A DNA stretch of 64,000 nucleotides from Rikenellaceae bacterium (GTDB lineage Bacteria > Bacteroidota > Bacteroidia > Bacteroidales > Rikenellaceae). Positions 43,870 through 53,332 of this stretch are shown here, piece after piece. The position numbers were made by a program, and so were the translations under genes. Position 1 is the first letter of the stretch, and every line of letters begins with the position of its first letter. The stretch covers positions 89,148 through 153,147 of the forward strand of contig JAJBUQ010000019.1 of assembly GCA_020860245.1 (NCBI GenBank), given 5' to 3'. The notes beneath the pieces are model-generated. The model searched no databases, had not been told where the DNA came from, and saw only the letters and a list, made by a program, of their open reading frames with translations.

Positions 43870-43886
43870 AATAATATATTTATTCC

Positions 43887-44990
43887 ATGGCACATTACGA
43901 AGATCAGCATAACGAGAATAATCCCAATTCTGCGTTAAGGGTTAATGAGGGGATCGAGAAACCTCCTGTTGTAAATCCATACTTCAAAAAAATAAAGAGA
44001 AATAAACTCTCCACACAGGAATATGTGGACGGTATACTCGCAGGCAATATTACTATCCTTAGCCAGGCTATAACCATGGTCGAATCGCTTCTGCCGGAAC
44101 ACTATGAACAGGCACAGGAGATAATCGAAAAATGCCTGCCTTATTCCGGAAAATCCGTCAGGGTAGGGATCACTGGGGTTCCCGGTGCAGGTAAATCCAC
44201 ATTTATAGAAGCTATTGGAAATATGGTCACGGGATTGGGACATAAACTCTCGGTACTCGCCATAGATCCCAGTTCAGAAAGGAGCAAGGGCTCTATTCTC
44301 GGCGATAAAACGCGAATGGAGACCCTCGTGCATAATTCGGATGTATTTATAAGACCCTCTCCGGCAGCCGGATCTCTTGGAGGGGTGGCGCGTAAAACGC
44401 GTGAGACCTGCCTGTTGTGTGAAGCTGCCGGATTCGACGTTATATTTATAGAGACAGTGGGTGTCGGACAATCCGAAACAGCCGTGCACTCTATGGTCGA
44501 TATGTTCCTTCTTCTTCAGATAGCTGGAGCAGGAGACGAACTTCAGGGAATAAAGCGCGGAATAATGGAGATGGCCGATATGATCGCCATAACCAAGGCG
44601 GACGGAGGCAACACCACCAGCGCTGCATTCGCGCGCAGTCACTATGTGAATGCCTTAAATCTTTTCCCTATGCCGGAGTCAGGATGGAAACCGCGCGTAC
44701 TTACTTGTTCTTCAAGGGAAAAGACCGGATTAACCGAAATATGGAACGGAATAGAAGATTTTATAAAATTCACTAAATCAAACGGATTTTTTCTGAAAAA
44801 CCGCCACCGCCAATTAAAATACTGGATGTACGAGACGATAAACGAAGAGTTGAAGGAGCACTTCTACACGAATGAAGCGGTGAGTTCACAAATTCCGGGG
44901 GTGGAAAAAGATGTGCTGGAGAAAAAAATAAGTTCCTTCGTGGCTGCAAGGAAACTGTTCGATACCTATATGAAGACATTAAAAAAATAA
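43887..44990 (+). CDS. meaB: Methylmalonyl-CoA mutase-associated GTPase
   Basis: The 367-residue G3E GTPase has the P-loop GVTGVPGAGKSTFIE-like stretch near residue 93, SVLAIDPSSERSKGSILGDKTRM (switch and MeaB-specific) near residue 123, GVGQSE (G3) near residue 192, and ITKADGGN (G4) near residue 232. MeaB protects and helps load the adenosylcobalamin cofactor of methylmalonyl-CoA mutase, used for propionate/succinate metabolism in Bacteroidota. The mutase genes are not in this window. The following esterase gene starts 4 bp downstream. Confidence 0.92.
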   Translation: MAHYEDQHNENNPNSALRVNEGIEKPPVVNPYFKKIKRNKLSTQEYVDGILAGNITILSQAITMVESLLPEHYEQAQEIIEKCLPYSGKSVRVGITGVPGAGKSTFIEAIGNMVTGLGHKLSVLAIDPSSERSKGSILGDKTRMETLVHNSDVFIRPSPAAGSLGGVARKTRETCLLCEAAGFDVIFIETVGVGQSETAVHSMVDMFLLLQIAGAGDELQGIKRGIMEMADMIAITKADGGNTTSAAFARSHYVNALNLFPMPESGWKPRVLTCSSREKTGLTEIWNGIEDFIKFTKSNGFFLKNRHRQLKYWMYETINEELKEHFYTNEAVSSQIPGVEKDVLEKKISSFVAARKLFDTYMKTLKK

Positions 44991-44994
44991 CTTA

Positions 44995-45792
44995 ATGAGA
45001 ACGATAGTTAAATATCTTTTATCGATTACCGCGTTTTGCGGACTTCTCGTCTCCTTTGAAAAGAAGCCGGAATTTCCGGTAATATATATGATCGGAGATT
45101 CTACTATGGCGGACAAATCGACGCGCGATCATAATCAGGAGCGTGGATGGGGGCAGATGCTGCCGTGTCTTACAGACTCGAGGATTAAAATCTCCAACCA
45201 TGCCGTGAACGGAAGAAGTTCGAAGAGCTTCCGGAACGAAGGACGCTGGGAACCGATTATAGAGGCGCTGCGTCCTGGAGACTATGTATTTATTCAATTC
45301 GGGCATAACGATGAAAAATCGGAGAGAGAAGATCTGTATGCGGACAGCAGAACGGATTATAGGGATAATCTGAAGCGCTATATTGCCGAAACGCGCGAAA
45401 GAGGGGGGATACCGATATTGTTTACTTCCATTGCAAGAAGACATTTCAATGATAACGGGGAGTTGATAGATACCCACGGAGATTATATTACCGCAGTATT
45501 CGAAGTTGGCAGGGAAACGGGAACTCCGGTTATAGATATGAATAGTTCTACTACCGCCATGATACTTGCTGTTCCGCAGGAGGATTCAAAAAAATTTTTT
45601 ATGTGGGTCGGAAGCAAAGAAGACAATACCCACCTGAACGTTTACGGAGGAAAGGTCGTTGCTAAGCTCGCAGCGGACGAAATCGCCCGGACCATTCCTG
45701 AACTCGCACCGTTCATGCCCGATATTCACTCCGAATGTTATAAAGAAGTTGATTGGTTTACGGAAACCGTTTGGAATAAATTTAAGAATTAA
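44995..45792 (+). CDS. SGNH/GDSL esterase, rhamnogalacturonan acetylesterase-like
   Basis: The 265-residue protein has a signal peptide and the SGNH blocks: MIGDSTMAD near residue 30 (catalytic Ser), NHAVNGRSSKSF near residue 65 (oxyanion Gly), FIQFGHNDEK near residue 98 (Asn) and a C-terminal EDNTHLNVYGG (Asp/His). This pattern matches CE12 rhamnogalacturonan or pectin acetylesterases. It would remove acetyl groups from plant polysaccharide in the periplasm or outside. No pectin-degradation cluster is nearby, so its substrate is inferred. Confidence 0.85.
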   Translation: MRTIVKYLLSITAFCGLLVSFEKKPEFPVIYMIGDSTMADKSTRDHNQERGWGQMLPCLTDSRIKISNHAVNGRSSKSFRNEGRWEPIIEALRPGDYVFIQFGHNDEKSEREDLYADSRTDYRDNLKRYIAETRERGGIPILFTSIARRHFNDNGELIDTHGDYITAVFEVGRETGTPVIDMNSSTTAMILAVPQEDSKKFFMWVGSKEDNTHLNVYGGKVVAKLAADEIARTIPELAPFMPDIHSECYKEVDWFTETVWNKFKN

Positions 45793-45817
45793 TACAAACA
45801 CCTTAAAACAATGTAAA

Positions 45818-46156
45818 ATGGAACAATCCAAAGTCGATATGTTTATGATGACCGCAGCTGAAAATTTTCCTGCTGCCAGAATGCTGGAGATAAGAGAAGC
45901 TCTGCTTAAAGCTGACGACAACAGATTCATGTTAGTTGCGAGTGCCAACTATTACAAACCGGTTACCATGCTTATTATCTCAATTTTCGGAGGAAGTCTC
46001 GGTATAGACAGGTTCATGGTAGGGGATACAGGGCTCGGCGTCTTAAAACTCCTGACTTGCGGTGGAGCCGGAATATGGACCATAATAGATTGGTTCCTAA
46101 TTCAGGACAGAACCAGAGAATATAATTATCTGAAATTTGCTCAGGCAATTTACTAA
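45818..46156 (+). CDS. TM2 domain membrane protein
   Basis: I start at ATG 45818 (MEQSKVDMFMM), not at the earlier open frame within the esterase gene. The 112-residue protein ends with two helices carrying the TM2 marks: ISIFGGSLGIDRFMVGDTGLG, then GGAGIWTIIDWFLI, where the DRF motif lies in the turn. The function of TM2 proteins is not firmly known. In Bacteroidota they often sit beside DUF2752 genes, as here, where the genes overlap by 20 bp. Confidence 0.85.
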   Translation: MEQSKVDMFMMTAAENFPAARMLEIREALLKADDNRFMLVASANYYKPVTMLIISIFGGSLGIDRFMVGDTGLGVLKLLTCGGAGIWTIIDWFLIQDRTREYNYLKFAQAIY

Positions 46157-46550
46157 ATATAGAGAACTGCCGCCTGTATGGAAGAACACAGCATTTATTG
46201 CCGTTGTTCTTGCAGGTTATTTATTTATTTGGTTAAAACCGCACTGTGGAACCATTGATCTGTGTTTGTTTAAAAGGATTACCGGGATAGCATGTCCGGG
46301 ATGCGGAGGGATCAGAACGACAAAGGCACTGATGGCTATGGATCCGGTGTCTGCCTTGCAGATGAATCCTTTATCGGTTATAACCAATTTATTTATAATT
46401 TTACTTGTAATATTGGCTTGTTACGGTATTATAGGGAAAAGGGATATGCTTAGCGGTGTCTTTAATAAAAGATGGAATAAACTATCGATAGCAATAGTTT
46501 TCTTACTAATTGGCTGTCAATGGATATGGAATATTTACAGAGGTATTTAA
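46137..46550 (+). CDS. DUF2752 membrane protein
   Basis: The 137-residue protein has three hydrophobic helices and the DUF2752 motif CPGCGGIRTTKALM near residue 53, with the conserved Cys pair and Arg. The start is TTG at 46137 inside the TM2 gene. No ATG occurs in frame before the motif, so the TTG start with translational coupling is the best choice. The function is unknown; it is common in bacteria with TM2 proteins. Confidence 0.75.
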   Translation: MLRQFTKYRELPPVWKNTAFIAVVLAGYLFIWLKPHCGTIDLCLFKRITGIACPGCGGIRTTKALMAMDPVSALQMNPLSVITNLFIILLVILACYGIIGKRDMLSGVFNKRWNKLSIAIVFLLIGCQWIWNIYRGI

Positions 46551-46561
46551 ATTTAATAGTT

Positions 46562-47431
46562 ATGAAGAAGATATATTTACTACTCGTATTACTTGCAGCA
46601 GTATCCGGAGCTGCACAAACTCCCAAAGAACTGCGTCTGTGGAACGGCGATATGCCCAATAATAATGGAATCAATACTTCTGAAACGTCTGCTGACGGAG
46701 GAAGGGTCGGTAACGTAAGCGAACCGACGATATTCCTGTACGAACCGGATAAAACCAAAAACACGGGAGCTGCTATCCTGATTTGCCCCGGAGGGGGATA
46801 TTCGAGACTATCTATGGATAACGAAGGGCATAAAATCGCTAAGTGGTTTGCCGCCAATGGAATCACTGCCGTGGTGCTTAAGTACCGGATGCCTAACGGA
46901 CATCATGAAGTTCCGATAACCGATGCGAAGCAAGCCATGAGGCTTATTCGTGCGTCCGCAGCAGAGTGGGGAATAGATCAGGGTAAAATAGGGGTCGCCG
47001 GATTCTCTGCCGGAGGCCATCTCGCGTCGACTCTGTCCACACACTTCGATGCTGAGACAAGACCCGATTTTTCCATATTGTTCTACCCTGTCATAACGAT
47101 GGATGAAACATTTACCCATGGCGGTTCGCGTAAGGGACTCTTAGGGGAAAACCCTAATGCTGAACTGGTGGATCTTTATTCCAACGAGAAACAAATATCG
47201 GCGAAAACTCCTCCGACGCTTCTCCTTCACAGCGATGACGATACTGCTGTCCCTTCGAGAAACAGTGTGGAGTATTATACTGCTTTAAAAAATAATAAGG
47301 TTGCTGCTGCATTGTACATCTTCCCTGTCGGAGGGCATGGTTGGGGATTCAATGAAAATTTCCGCTACCATAATGAATGGAAAAACCTATTGATAAAATG
47401 GCTTGAAGATAATAAATTCATTTCGAAATGA
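46562..47431 (+). CDS. Secreted alpha/beta hydrolase (BD-FAE/esterase-lipase type)
   Basis: I start at ATG 46562 (MKKIYLLLVLLAAVSG), a clean signal peptide. The 289-residue mature-type enzyme has the oxyanion HGGG-like motif CPGGGYSRL near residue 79, the nucleophile elbow GFSAGGHLAS near residue 151 (Ser), the acid in HSDDDTAVP near residue 227, and the His in GGHGWGF near residue 260. Such esterases cleave acetyl or feruloyl groups from plant polysaccharides. It overlaps the next gene by 4 bp (ATGA). Confidence 0.85.
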   Translation: MKKIYLLLVLLAAVSGAAQTPKELRLWNGDMPNNNGINTSETSADGGRVGNVSEPTIFLYEPDKTKNTGAAILICPGGGYSRLSMDNEGHKIAKWFAANGITAVVLKYRMPNGHHEVPITDAKQAMRLIRASAAEWGIDQGKIGVAGFSAGGHLASTLSTHFDAETRPDFSILFYPVITMDETFTHGGSRKGLLGENPNAELVDLYSNEKQISAKTPPTLLLHSDDDTAVPSRNSVEYYTALKNNKVAAALYIFPVGGHGWGFNENFRYHNEWKNLLIKWLEDNKFISK

Positions 47432-48000
47432 AATTCAGCGAACTTGTACTGAAAAACCGCAGTTATAGGCGGTTTGCCCAGAATAAAGCTATTGAGTACC
47501 GTGAGATAGAACACTTAATCGATATCGCGAGGATTACCACTTCGGGAAGGAATCTTCAGCCACTGAAATATAAAATTGTGAATGATCCGGAAGGGTGCGG
47601 AAATATTTTTCCTCTGCTCGTATGGGCGGGATACCTTAAAGATTGGGACGGTCCTGCGGAAGAAGAGCGACCGTCTGCGTATATAATAATGTGCTCGGAT
47701 AGTAATATTACTTTAGCAGATACTAAGTACGATCAGGGAATTTCCGCCCAGACAATATTACTCGGAGCTGTGGATAAAGGATTCGGAGGGTGTATTATCG
47801 CTACATTTGACAAAACCGGGCTGACTAAATGCTTACATTTAACCGGGAACCTGAATCCGGTTCTCGTAATTGCTTTGGGCTATCCTAAGGAGAATATCGT
47901 TCTTACGGAGGCAGACGGATCCTCTATTGAATATTACAGGGATAATGAAGGGAATCATTATGTTCCTAAGCGTACTTTAAAGGATATTTTAATAAAATAG
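47428..48000 (+). CDS. Nitroreductase family protein
   Basis: The 190-residue protein has the nitroreductase N-terminus NRSYRRFAQNKAIEYREIEHLID, TSGRNLQPLKY near residue 38 (FMN binding) and GISAQTILLGAVDKGFGGCII near residue 109. It lacks a signal peptide, so it is cytoplasmic, unlike the anchored nitroreductase at 16227-16871. Such proteins use FMN to reduce nitro compounds or quinones with NAD(P)H. It is coupled to the hydrolase gene by a 4-bp overlap. The substrate is unknown. Confidence 0.85.
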   Translation: MKFSELVLKNRSYRRFAQNKAIEYREIEHLIDIARITTSGRNLQPLKYKIVNDPEGCGNIFPLLVWAGYLKDWDGPAEEERPSAYIIMCSDSNITLADTKYDQGISAQTILLGAVDKGFGGCIIATFDKTGLTKCLHLTGNLNPVLVIALGYPKENIVLTEADGSSIEYYRDNEGNHYVPKRTLKDILIK

Positions 48001-48019
48001 TTTGAAACGGTATAATAAA

Positions 48020-48043
48020 AAAGAGAGCCGCATGGCTCTCTTT
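48020..48043. terminator. Terminator between convergent genes
   Basis: AAAGAGAGCC / GGCTCTCTTT with a GCAT loop, then more T's. Confidence 0.85.
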
Positions 48044-48064
48044 TTTTATTGTGTGTTAATGTTA

Positions 48065-49375
48065 TTAGTTGCTTCCGCCGCCGCCGTTACCGTGATCGTT
48101 GCCACTTGTAAGGGTTGTTCCGATAGTTACTACGTCACCTGCATGTTCTACTGTTACGTCTATTGAATTAGTCGTACCGCTTGAGTTTGCAAGGTTGAAA
48201 GTGAACGTTGTCTGCATAATCTCCTGAGATGCTGTCAATGTAAGAATATAGCCTCCCGGAACAGTATGATTAACACTCATGTTGGTATTTGTCGTAGTAA
48301 ACGATGTACTTGGATTCTGAGTAAGACCGAGGTATTTCTGTATTACGTTCTGTATTTGTTCGGTAATAGCCGAAACGTCGGTAGTTATACCTGCATTTGA
48401 AAGAACAGTTGAAATAGGAGTCTCATAAATATATCCTGAAAGTTTCTGAACGGTTACTGAAGATACAAGAGCAGATTCGATGCTGTTTGAATTATCGGTA
48501 ACCGGATTATTTACAGTGATATCCTCTTCGGTAGTACTTGTACTTATGGCAGCACCCAAGGCAATTTTATAAATACTGAAATGTGAAATAGTTGTCACAT
48601 ATTGTCCGTCTTCATAAGTAACTTCCTGAGATTGAGTTTGCCATGTTCTTGACGAAGAATTGTAATATTGAAGAACCGCATCTCCGAAATAATAGTCGTT
48701 CATAGGATTGTCGACTCTCAAAGTAAGTGCAGGAGTAAATGTATATCCATTAGGAAGAAGATCCAATACAGCTATCGGAGCATAAGAGTTAGCATCCGAA
48801 GTCGAGATGTCGTCTACTTCGTTAGCATAGAATCCGATAGGGCCGGTTACCGTCTGTCCGCTCGAATTTCTTACTACCGTACCTGCCGGAATAACGAGTT
48901 CCCCTGAAACATCGCCTTCGATAGGTACTTCTCCCCCCTCTTCAGGATCGATAGTGGTAGAATTTTCCGGAAGAGCGGAAAGATTTACATTAACGGACTG
49001 TATCTTGTTCTCTCCGTCAGATCCCTGAGTGAACGAAATAGTCTGGTAATTTGTGCTGTAACCGTCTTTTTCGAATGTGAGATCATAAGTTCCGTACTCG
49101 CTAAGTCCCTTGAATTCGAAGTATCCGTTGGAATTCGTTGTAGTGGTTCCCGATTTGGAGTCGGTCTCGTAAGTTACGGTAACATCGCTCAGTGCCGTAG
49201 TAGTTCCGCTCTTCATGACGTATCCGTTTATCTCATAAGTAGCCGCACCCGGAGTCTCTGTTACAGGAGGATATTCTGCGTGCTTTTCATTACAGCTAAC
49301 AGCCATAACAGATGCAGCAATCAATAAAGCAGACGCTTTAAAAATCCCTTTCAATTTAGTCGTTTGTAATTTCAT
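48065..49375 (-). CDS. Lipoprotein with a carboxypeptidase-regulatory-like (Ig-like) N-terminal domain
   Basis: The 436-residue protein has a lipobox MAVSC near residue 28, a short PxTETPGAA linker, and a CarboxypepD_reg-type beta-sandwich (INGYVMKSGTTTALSDVTVTY, then NGYFEFKGLSEYGTYDLTF) near residues 48-110. The rest is beta-rich and Thr/Ser-rich, ending in GNGGGGSN. I do not know a named family for the C-terminal two thirds. The codon choice is regular and expression may be high. Surface-exposed or periplasmic lipoprotein of unknown role. Confidence 0.6.
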   Translation of the reverse strand: MKLQTTKLKGIFKASALLIAASVMAVSCNEKHAEYPPVTETPGAATYEINGYVMKSGTTTALSDVTVTYETDSKSGTTTTNSNGYFEFKGLSEYGTYDLTFEKDGYSTNYQTISFTQGSDGENKIQSVNVNLSALPENSTTIDPEEGGEVPIEGDVSGELVIPAGTVVRNSSGQTVTGPIGFYANEVDDISTSDANSYAPIAVLDLLPNGYTFTPALTLRVDNPMNDYYFGDAVLQYYNSSSRTWQTQSQEVTYEDGQYVTTISHFSIYKIALGAAISTSTTEEDITVNNPVTDNSNSIESALVSSVTVQKLSGYIYETPISTVLSNAGITTDVSAITEQIQNVIQKYLGLTQNPSTSFTTTNTNMSVNHTVPGGYILTLTASQEIMQTTFTFNLANSSGTTNSIDVTVEHAGDVVTIGTTLTSGNDHGNGGGGSN

Positions 49376-49425
49376 AATAAAAATAATTTAATAGTTTTTA
49401 CAATAAATTTCTGATTAATAATTGT

Positions 49426-50670
49426 TTAATAGTTTCTTATTATCTGGCCGAAGCGCAGTATGTTGAAAAAGTTTTCAGCATTAGTTTCATTTGGTGAAGT
49501 GAGATAACTTCTTCCTTCCAGCTGCCGTGCCTGCGCGTTATATACCAATTCGTAATACGGAAGTGGAGATACCCTTATATATTTCTTTCTTTTCTGTCTG
49601 TATGGCGGAATTGCTATCGAGAAATAAAATCCTCCGTTGTAATTCACTTTTTCAGTTTTTTGTAAATAAAATCCCATCACAGCCCATTTAAAGTATCTTG
49701 TAATTTTACCTTCCACACCTATATCCTTTCCTAAAAACCGTGCCACCCGTGCGTCCAGCATTAAGTCGAAGCAATCTATAAAATAATTTCCTCCAAGACT
49801 TCCGGTAAATTTTTTTATCGGAGTATGCCGCCACCCGCTGTAATAATACAGTATCCTGCCCGTAATCCCTGCCTCCGCATAAATCCCCCAACGCTGGCCG
49901 AATGGTTTATACACCTTTATATCCGCTCCTAATCTCTCCGTATTGAAACTACCTATGGTTGCTCTTGCAAAAATGTTGCCTGGAATTTTGAAATCCTGCG
50001 ATAAATTCACAAATCCCGGACGAACCTGATCGTATTCCCTCTCATACTCGTTGATAATGGGGAAGATTATCTGTCCGGTAAATTTGGAACCTCTCCATAA
50101 ATTGATCTCGATTGCAGGGGATATGTTCAACTGCGTCTGATACATGATATCCAGTCTTACGTTGCGGAAATGAAACTCCGGATAAATTATAAAGTCGATC
50201 TTACCTGCCGAATTATTGTAAAATTTACTTCCGGCCCTCCCGACGACATCCAGATGTTTTATTATATTAACCGCGTTTTTTGTTTCATAATTAATGTTCC
50301 AGCTGCCTATATTCCCGCTGAATTCCCCTACGCTGTCTTTCACGGAAGAGAGAACCAGCTGAGGTTCTCGGTCGTAAGTGAATACGACCGATACTTTATC
50401 GTGAGGAATATATCCCGACAAGTCTCTGATCTCTCTGCTTATTATCTCCAGATTTACTTCCCGGGAACGGAACGATCTCCCGTCCACGAAAATATAACTT
50501 ATACTGTCTGTTTCAAAGAACCTCACATTTTCGAATCCTGCATCCGCCAGTTGCCGTTCAATTCTGTTTTGTGCATAAAGGACCGGGTTAAACACTGTGC
50601 AAAGTATTATTGCGGAAAAAATTTTCCATGCCGTATGAAGGCTAATGTTTAACTGGGTGTTATTTTTCAC
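49426..50670 (-). CDS. Outer-membrane beta-barrel protein, YjbH-like
   Basis: The 414-residue protein has a signal peptide (about residues 1-33, ending VLYAQ) and alternating beta-strand segments rich in Tyr, Arg and Gly. A short soluble N-terminal part (residues 34-110) includes ADAGFENVRFFETD, followed by an amphipathic-strand barrel up to the C-terminus FGQIIRNY. The AGFENVRF-type start and the PLPYYELVY segment recall the YjbH/GfcD exopolysaccharide-export barrels, though this is not certain. It is not in an operon; the lipoprotein downstream is 50 bp away on the same strand. Confidence 0.55.
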   Translation of the reverse strand: MKNNTQLNISLHTAWKIFSAIILCTVFNPVLYAQNRIERQLADAGFENVRFFETDSISYIFVDGRSFRSREVNLEIISREIRDLSGYIPHDKVSVVFTYDREPQLVLSSVKDSVGEFSGNIGSWNINYETKNAVNIIKHLDVVGRAGSKFYNNSAGKIDFIIYPEFHFRNVRLDIMYQTQLNISPAIEINLWRGSKFTGQIIFPIINEYEREYDQVRPGFVNLSQDFKIPGNIFARATIGSFNTERLGADIKVYKPFGQRWGIYAEAGITGRILYYYSGWRHTPIKKFTGSLGGNYFIDCFDLMLDARVARFLGKDIGVEGKITRYFKWAVMGFYLQKTEKVNYNGGFYFSIAIPPYRQKRKKYIRVSPLPYYELVYNAQARQLEGRSYLTSPNETNAENFFNILRFGQIIRNY

Positions 50671-50833
50671 TTACAGCAGTTCCTTAGATTCGCGGTAAAA
50701 GTATGTATTCGGAATTGTAAAACCAAGGAAGTGACAAGCATCGCCAAACTTGAATCTTTTTATATTATTTGAACGGTTATTGTATGTATATTTTAAGCAT
50801 AAACGATATTTTTTATTTTATTTTTAAAATAGG

Positions 50834-50841
50834 TACATTTG
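50834..50841 (+). promoter_or_regulatory. -7 box for argS
   Basis: TACATTTG, 17 bp before the argS ATG at 50859; this also argues that the upstream in-frame ATG at 50769 is not used. Confidence 0.45.
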
Positions 50842-50858
50842 CCGATAAAACAGTTGAA

Positions 50859-52643
50859 ATGAACATAGAAAAAATATTCTCGGTAGATTTTTACGAAACT
50901 ATAAAATCCCTGTACGGCGATTTCGATATTAAATCTGTACAGTTGCAGAAGACACGCAGGGAATTCGAAGGGGACATAACATTGGTGGTGTTCCCTTTCC
51001 TTAAGTTGACCCGCAAGGGCCCCGAACAGACAGCGGAGGAGATAGGCCATGCCCTCTCGGAGAAAATTGCAGAAATTGAAAATTACAACGTTATAAAAGG
51101 ATTCCTGAATCTATCTTTCAAGAATTCCTTCTGGATACAATGCTTCAATAAGGTTGTCGGAGATAAAAATTACGGATTCGCGGAGAGTAACGGAAAAACC
51201 GTGATGGTGGAGTATTCTTCGCCGAATACCAATAAACCGCTTCATCTGGGACACATACGCAACAACCTTCTCGGATATTCAGTAGCAAGGATACTCGAAG
51301 CTGTCGGAAACAAGGTTATCAAGGCGAATCTCGTCAACGACCGCGGTATACATATATGTAAATCGATGCTTGCATGGCAGAAATTCGGTAATGGCGAAAC
51401 CCCGCAAACATCGGGAATGAAGGGCGATCATCTGGTCGGTAAATATTACGTAGAATTCGATAAGGCTTATAAATCCGAAATAAAGTCTCTTGTCGAAAAG
51501 GGAATGAGCGAGGAAGAAGCTAAGAAAGAAGCACCGATTATCAAGGAAGCGCAGGAGATGCTGCGCAAATGGGAGGCTAAGGATCCGGAGGTTTATTCTT
51601 TGTGGGAGACCATGAACGGATGGGTTTACGAGGGATTCGATAAAACTTACCGCGACCTCGGTGTCGAGTTCGATAAAATTTACTACGAATCGGAAACCTA
51701 TCTGCTTGGCAAATCCATAGTGGAAGAGGGGCTCGCAAAGGGGGTATTCTACCGTAAGCCCGATAATTCCGTATGGATAGACCTCGCATCAGACGGTCTC
51801 GACCAGAAGCTCCTGCTGCGCTCGGACGGAACATCCGTTTACATGACGCAGGATCTTGGAACTGCTTACAGCCGCTTCACGGAATATAATCTTGACGACC
51901 TTATATATGTCGTAGGCAACGAACAGAATTACCATTTTCAGGTACTGAAACTCATCCTATCGAAGCTCGGTTATTCGTGGTCGGATCATATATACCACCT
52001 GTCCTACGGTATGGTGGAACTGCCTGAAGGCAAAATGAAATCCCGCGAAGGCACTGTCGTGGATGCCGACGATCTAATCGAAGGCATGGTATCTACCGCG
52101 AGAGAAATGTCTGACGAGTTGGGTAAATTGGACGGATGTACTCCGGAGGAAGCCGAGAATATAAGCCGTATGGTCGGAATGGGAGCCCTTAAGTATTTCA
52201 TTCTTAAAGTGGATCCGAAGAAGACTATGCTGTTCGATCCCAAAGAGTCTATAGATTTTAACGGTAATACCGGCCCGTTTATCCAATATACCCATGCGCG
52301 TATCAGGTCGGTACTGCGTAAGGCGCAAGAAAATTCTGTGCGTAAGGCTGCGGAGTTCGATTTCGATATCCACCTTCTTCCGAAGGAGGTCGAATTGATA
52401 AAGTATATTCTGGATTATCCGGAGGTGGTGGCTAATGCCGCTGAGACTCATTCACCCGCCGTCGTAGCAAATCATATTTATGATCTTGTGAAGGAATTTA
52501 ACCAATATTACCACGATTATTCCATACTTAGGGAAGAGAATGATAAAATCAGAGCTGCGAGGCTCCTTCTGATCGAGAAGGTCTCGGAGGTAATAAAAAA
52601 AGGGATGGCGTTATTGGGCATAGATGTTCCCGAAAGAATGTAG
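50859..52643 (+). CDS. argS: Arginyl-tRNA synthetase
   Basis: I start at ATG 50859 (MNIEKIFSVDFYETI), which gives 594 residues, the usual length. The N-terminal additional domain is followed by the class I HIGH-like HLGHIRNN near residue 139, NDRGIHICKSMLAW near residue 165, YLLG..., the KMSKS-equivalent KMKSREGTVV near residue 391, and the ALKYFILK...DFNGNTGPFIQYTHARI region near residue 475. It charges tRNA-Arg. pseF begins 1 bp after its stop, so the two sialic-acid-like genes may be co-transcribed with argS. Confidence 0.97.
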   Translation: MNIEKIFSVDFYETIKSLYGDFDIKSVQLQKTRREFEGDITLVVFPFLKLTRKGPEQTAEEIGHALSEKIAEIENYNVIKGFLNLSFKNSFWIQCFNKVVGDKNYGFAESNGKTVMVEYSSPNTNKPLHLGHIRNNLLGYSVARILEAVGNKVIKANLVNDRGIHICKSMLAWQKFGNGETPQTSGMKGDHLVGKYYVEFDKAYKSEIKSLVEKGMSEEEAKKEAPIIKEAQEMLRKWEAKDPEVYSLWETMNGWVYEGFDKTYRDLGVEFDKIYYESETYLLGKSIVEEGLAKGVFYRKPDNSVWIDLASDGLDQKLLLRSDGTSVYMTQDLGTAYSRFTEYNLDDLIYVVGNEQNYHFQVLKLILSKLGYSWSDHIYHLSYGMVELPEGKMKSREGTVVDADDLIEGMVSTAREMSDELGKLDGCTPEEAENISRMVGMGALKYFILKVDPKKTMLFDPKESIDFNGNTGPFIQYTHARIRSVLRKAQENSVRKAAEFDFDIHLLPKEVELIKYILDYPEVVANAAETHSPAVVANHIYDLVKEFNQYYHDYSILREENDKIRAARLLLIEKVSEVIKKGMALLGIDVPERM

Positions 52644-52644
52644 A

Positions 52645-53331
52645 ATGAGAACGCTTGCTATAATTCCTGCCAGAGGCGGAAGCAGACGTATTCCGCATAA
52701 AAATATCCGTAATTTTAACGGAGCGCCTATAATCTCGTATTCTATTAACACCGCTGTCGAGACAGGACTATTCGATGCGGTTATGGTCTCTACGGATGAT
52801 CAGGAGATAGCGGAGATCGCACGGGAATATGGCGCGGAAGTTCCTTTCATGCGTGCTGCGGAGAGTTCCGGGGATCATGCGACTCTTGCGGATGTAGTGA
52901 TGGAGGTATTAAAAGAATATGCCGGACTAAGTATTTATCCCGAATACGTCTGCTGTATAATGGCCACTGCTCCGCTGATCGATCCGCAGAAGATAACAGA
53001 AGGATTCGATCTTCTCCGTAACGGTAGGTATGATGCGGTAATGCCTGTTGTTCCTTATGACTATCCTGTTCAGAGAAGCCTCGAGATAAACGGAAATAAA
53101 CTGTTAATGGTCGAACCATTATATAAAAATACGCGCTCACAGGATCTGCCTGCACGATATCACGACGCAGGACAATTCTACTGGACAAAACCGAAATCGA
53201 TTCTTAAAACAGGTACGTTCTTCACCGGTAATACAGGTGCGCTGATACTCGATCCCATGTCGGTTCAGGACATAGACACCGAAGAAGATTGGAGGATGGC
53301 AGAATTGAAATACCGATTTTTACACGGATAA
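52645..53331 (+). CDS. pseF: Pseudaminic acid cytidylyltransferase
   Basis: I start at ATG 52645 (MRTLAIIPARGG), the family's canonical start, giving 228 residues. It has the NeuA/PseF nucleotide-binding motif ARGGSRRIPHKNIRNF, STDDQEI near residue 49, ATAPLID near residue 104, and a DIDTEEDWRMAELKY end. It would form CMP-pseudaminic acid, the donor for glycosylated surface structures. It is followed by a PseG-type gene with 1 bp between, which is the main reason to prefer PseF over NeuA. Confidence 0.8.
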   Translation: MRTLAIIPARGGSRRIPHKNIRNFNGAPIISYSINTAVETGLFDAVMVSTDDQEIAEIAREYGAEVPFMRAAESSGDHATLADVVMEVLKEYAGLSIYPEYVCCIMATAPLIDPQKITEGFDLLRNGRYDAVMPVVPYDYPVQRSLEINGNKLLMVEPLYKNTRSQDLPARYHDAGQFYWTKPKSILKTGTFFTGNTGALILDPMSVQDIDTEEDWRMAELKYRFLHG

Positions 53332-53332
53332 A

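Noticed and set aside
45659..45817. Longer start for the TM2 protein
   Set aside because: It lies inside the esterase coding region in another frame; the ATG at 45818 gives the expected family length.
50769..50858. Earlier argS start
   Set aside because: The extra 30 residues are hydrophobic and unlike the family, and a -7 box lies within them just before ATG 50859.
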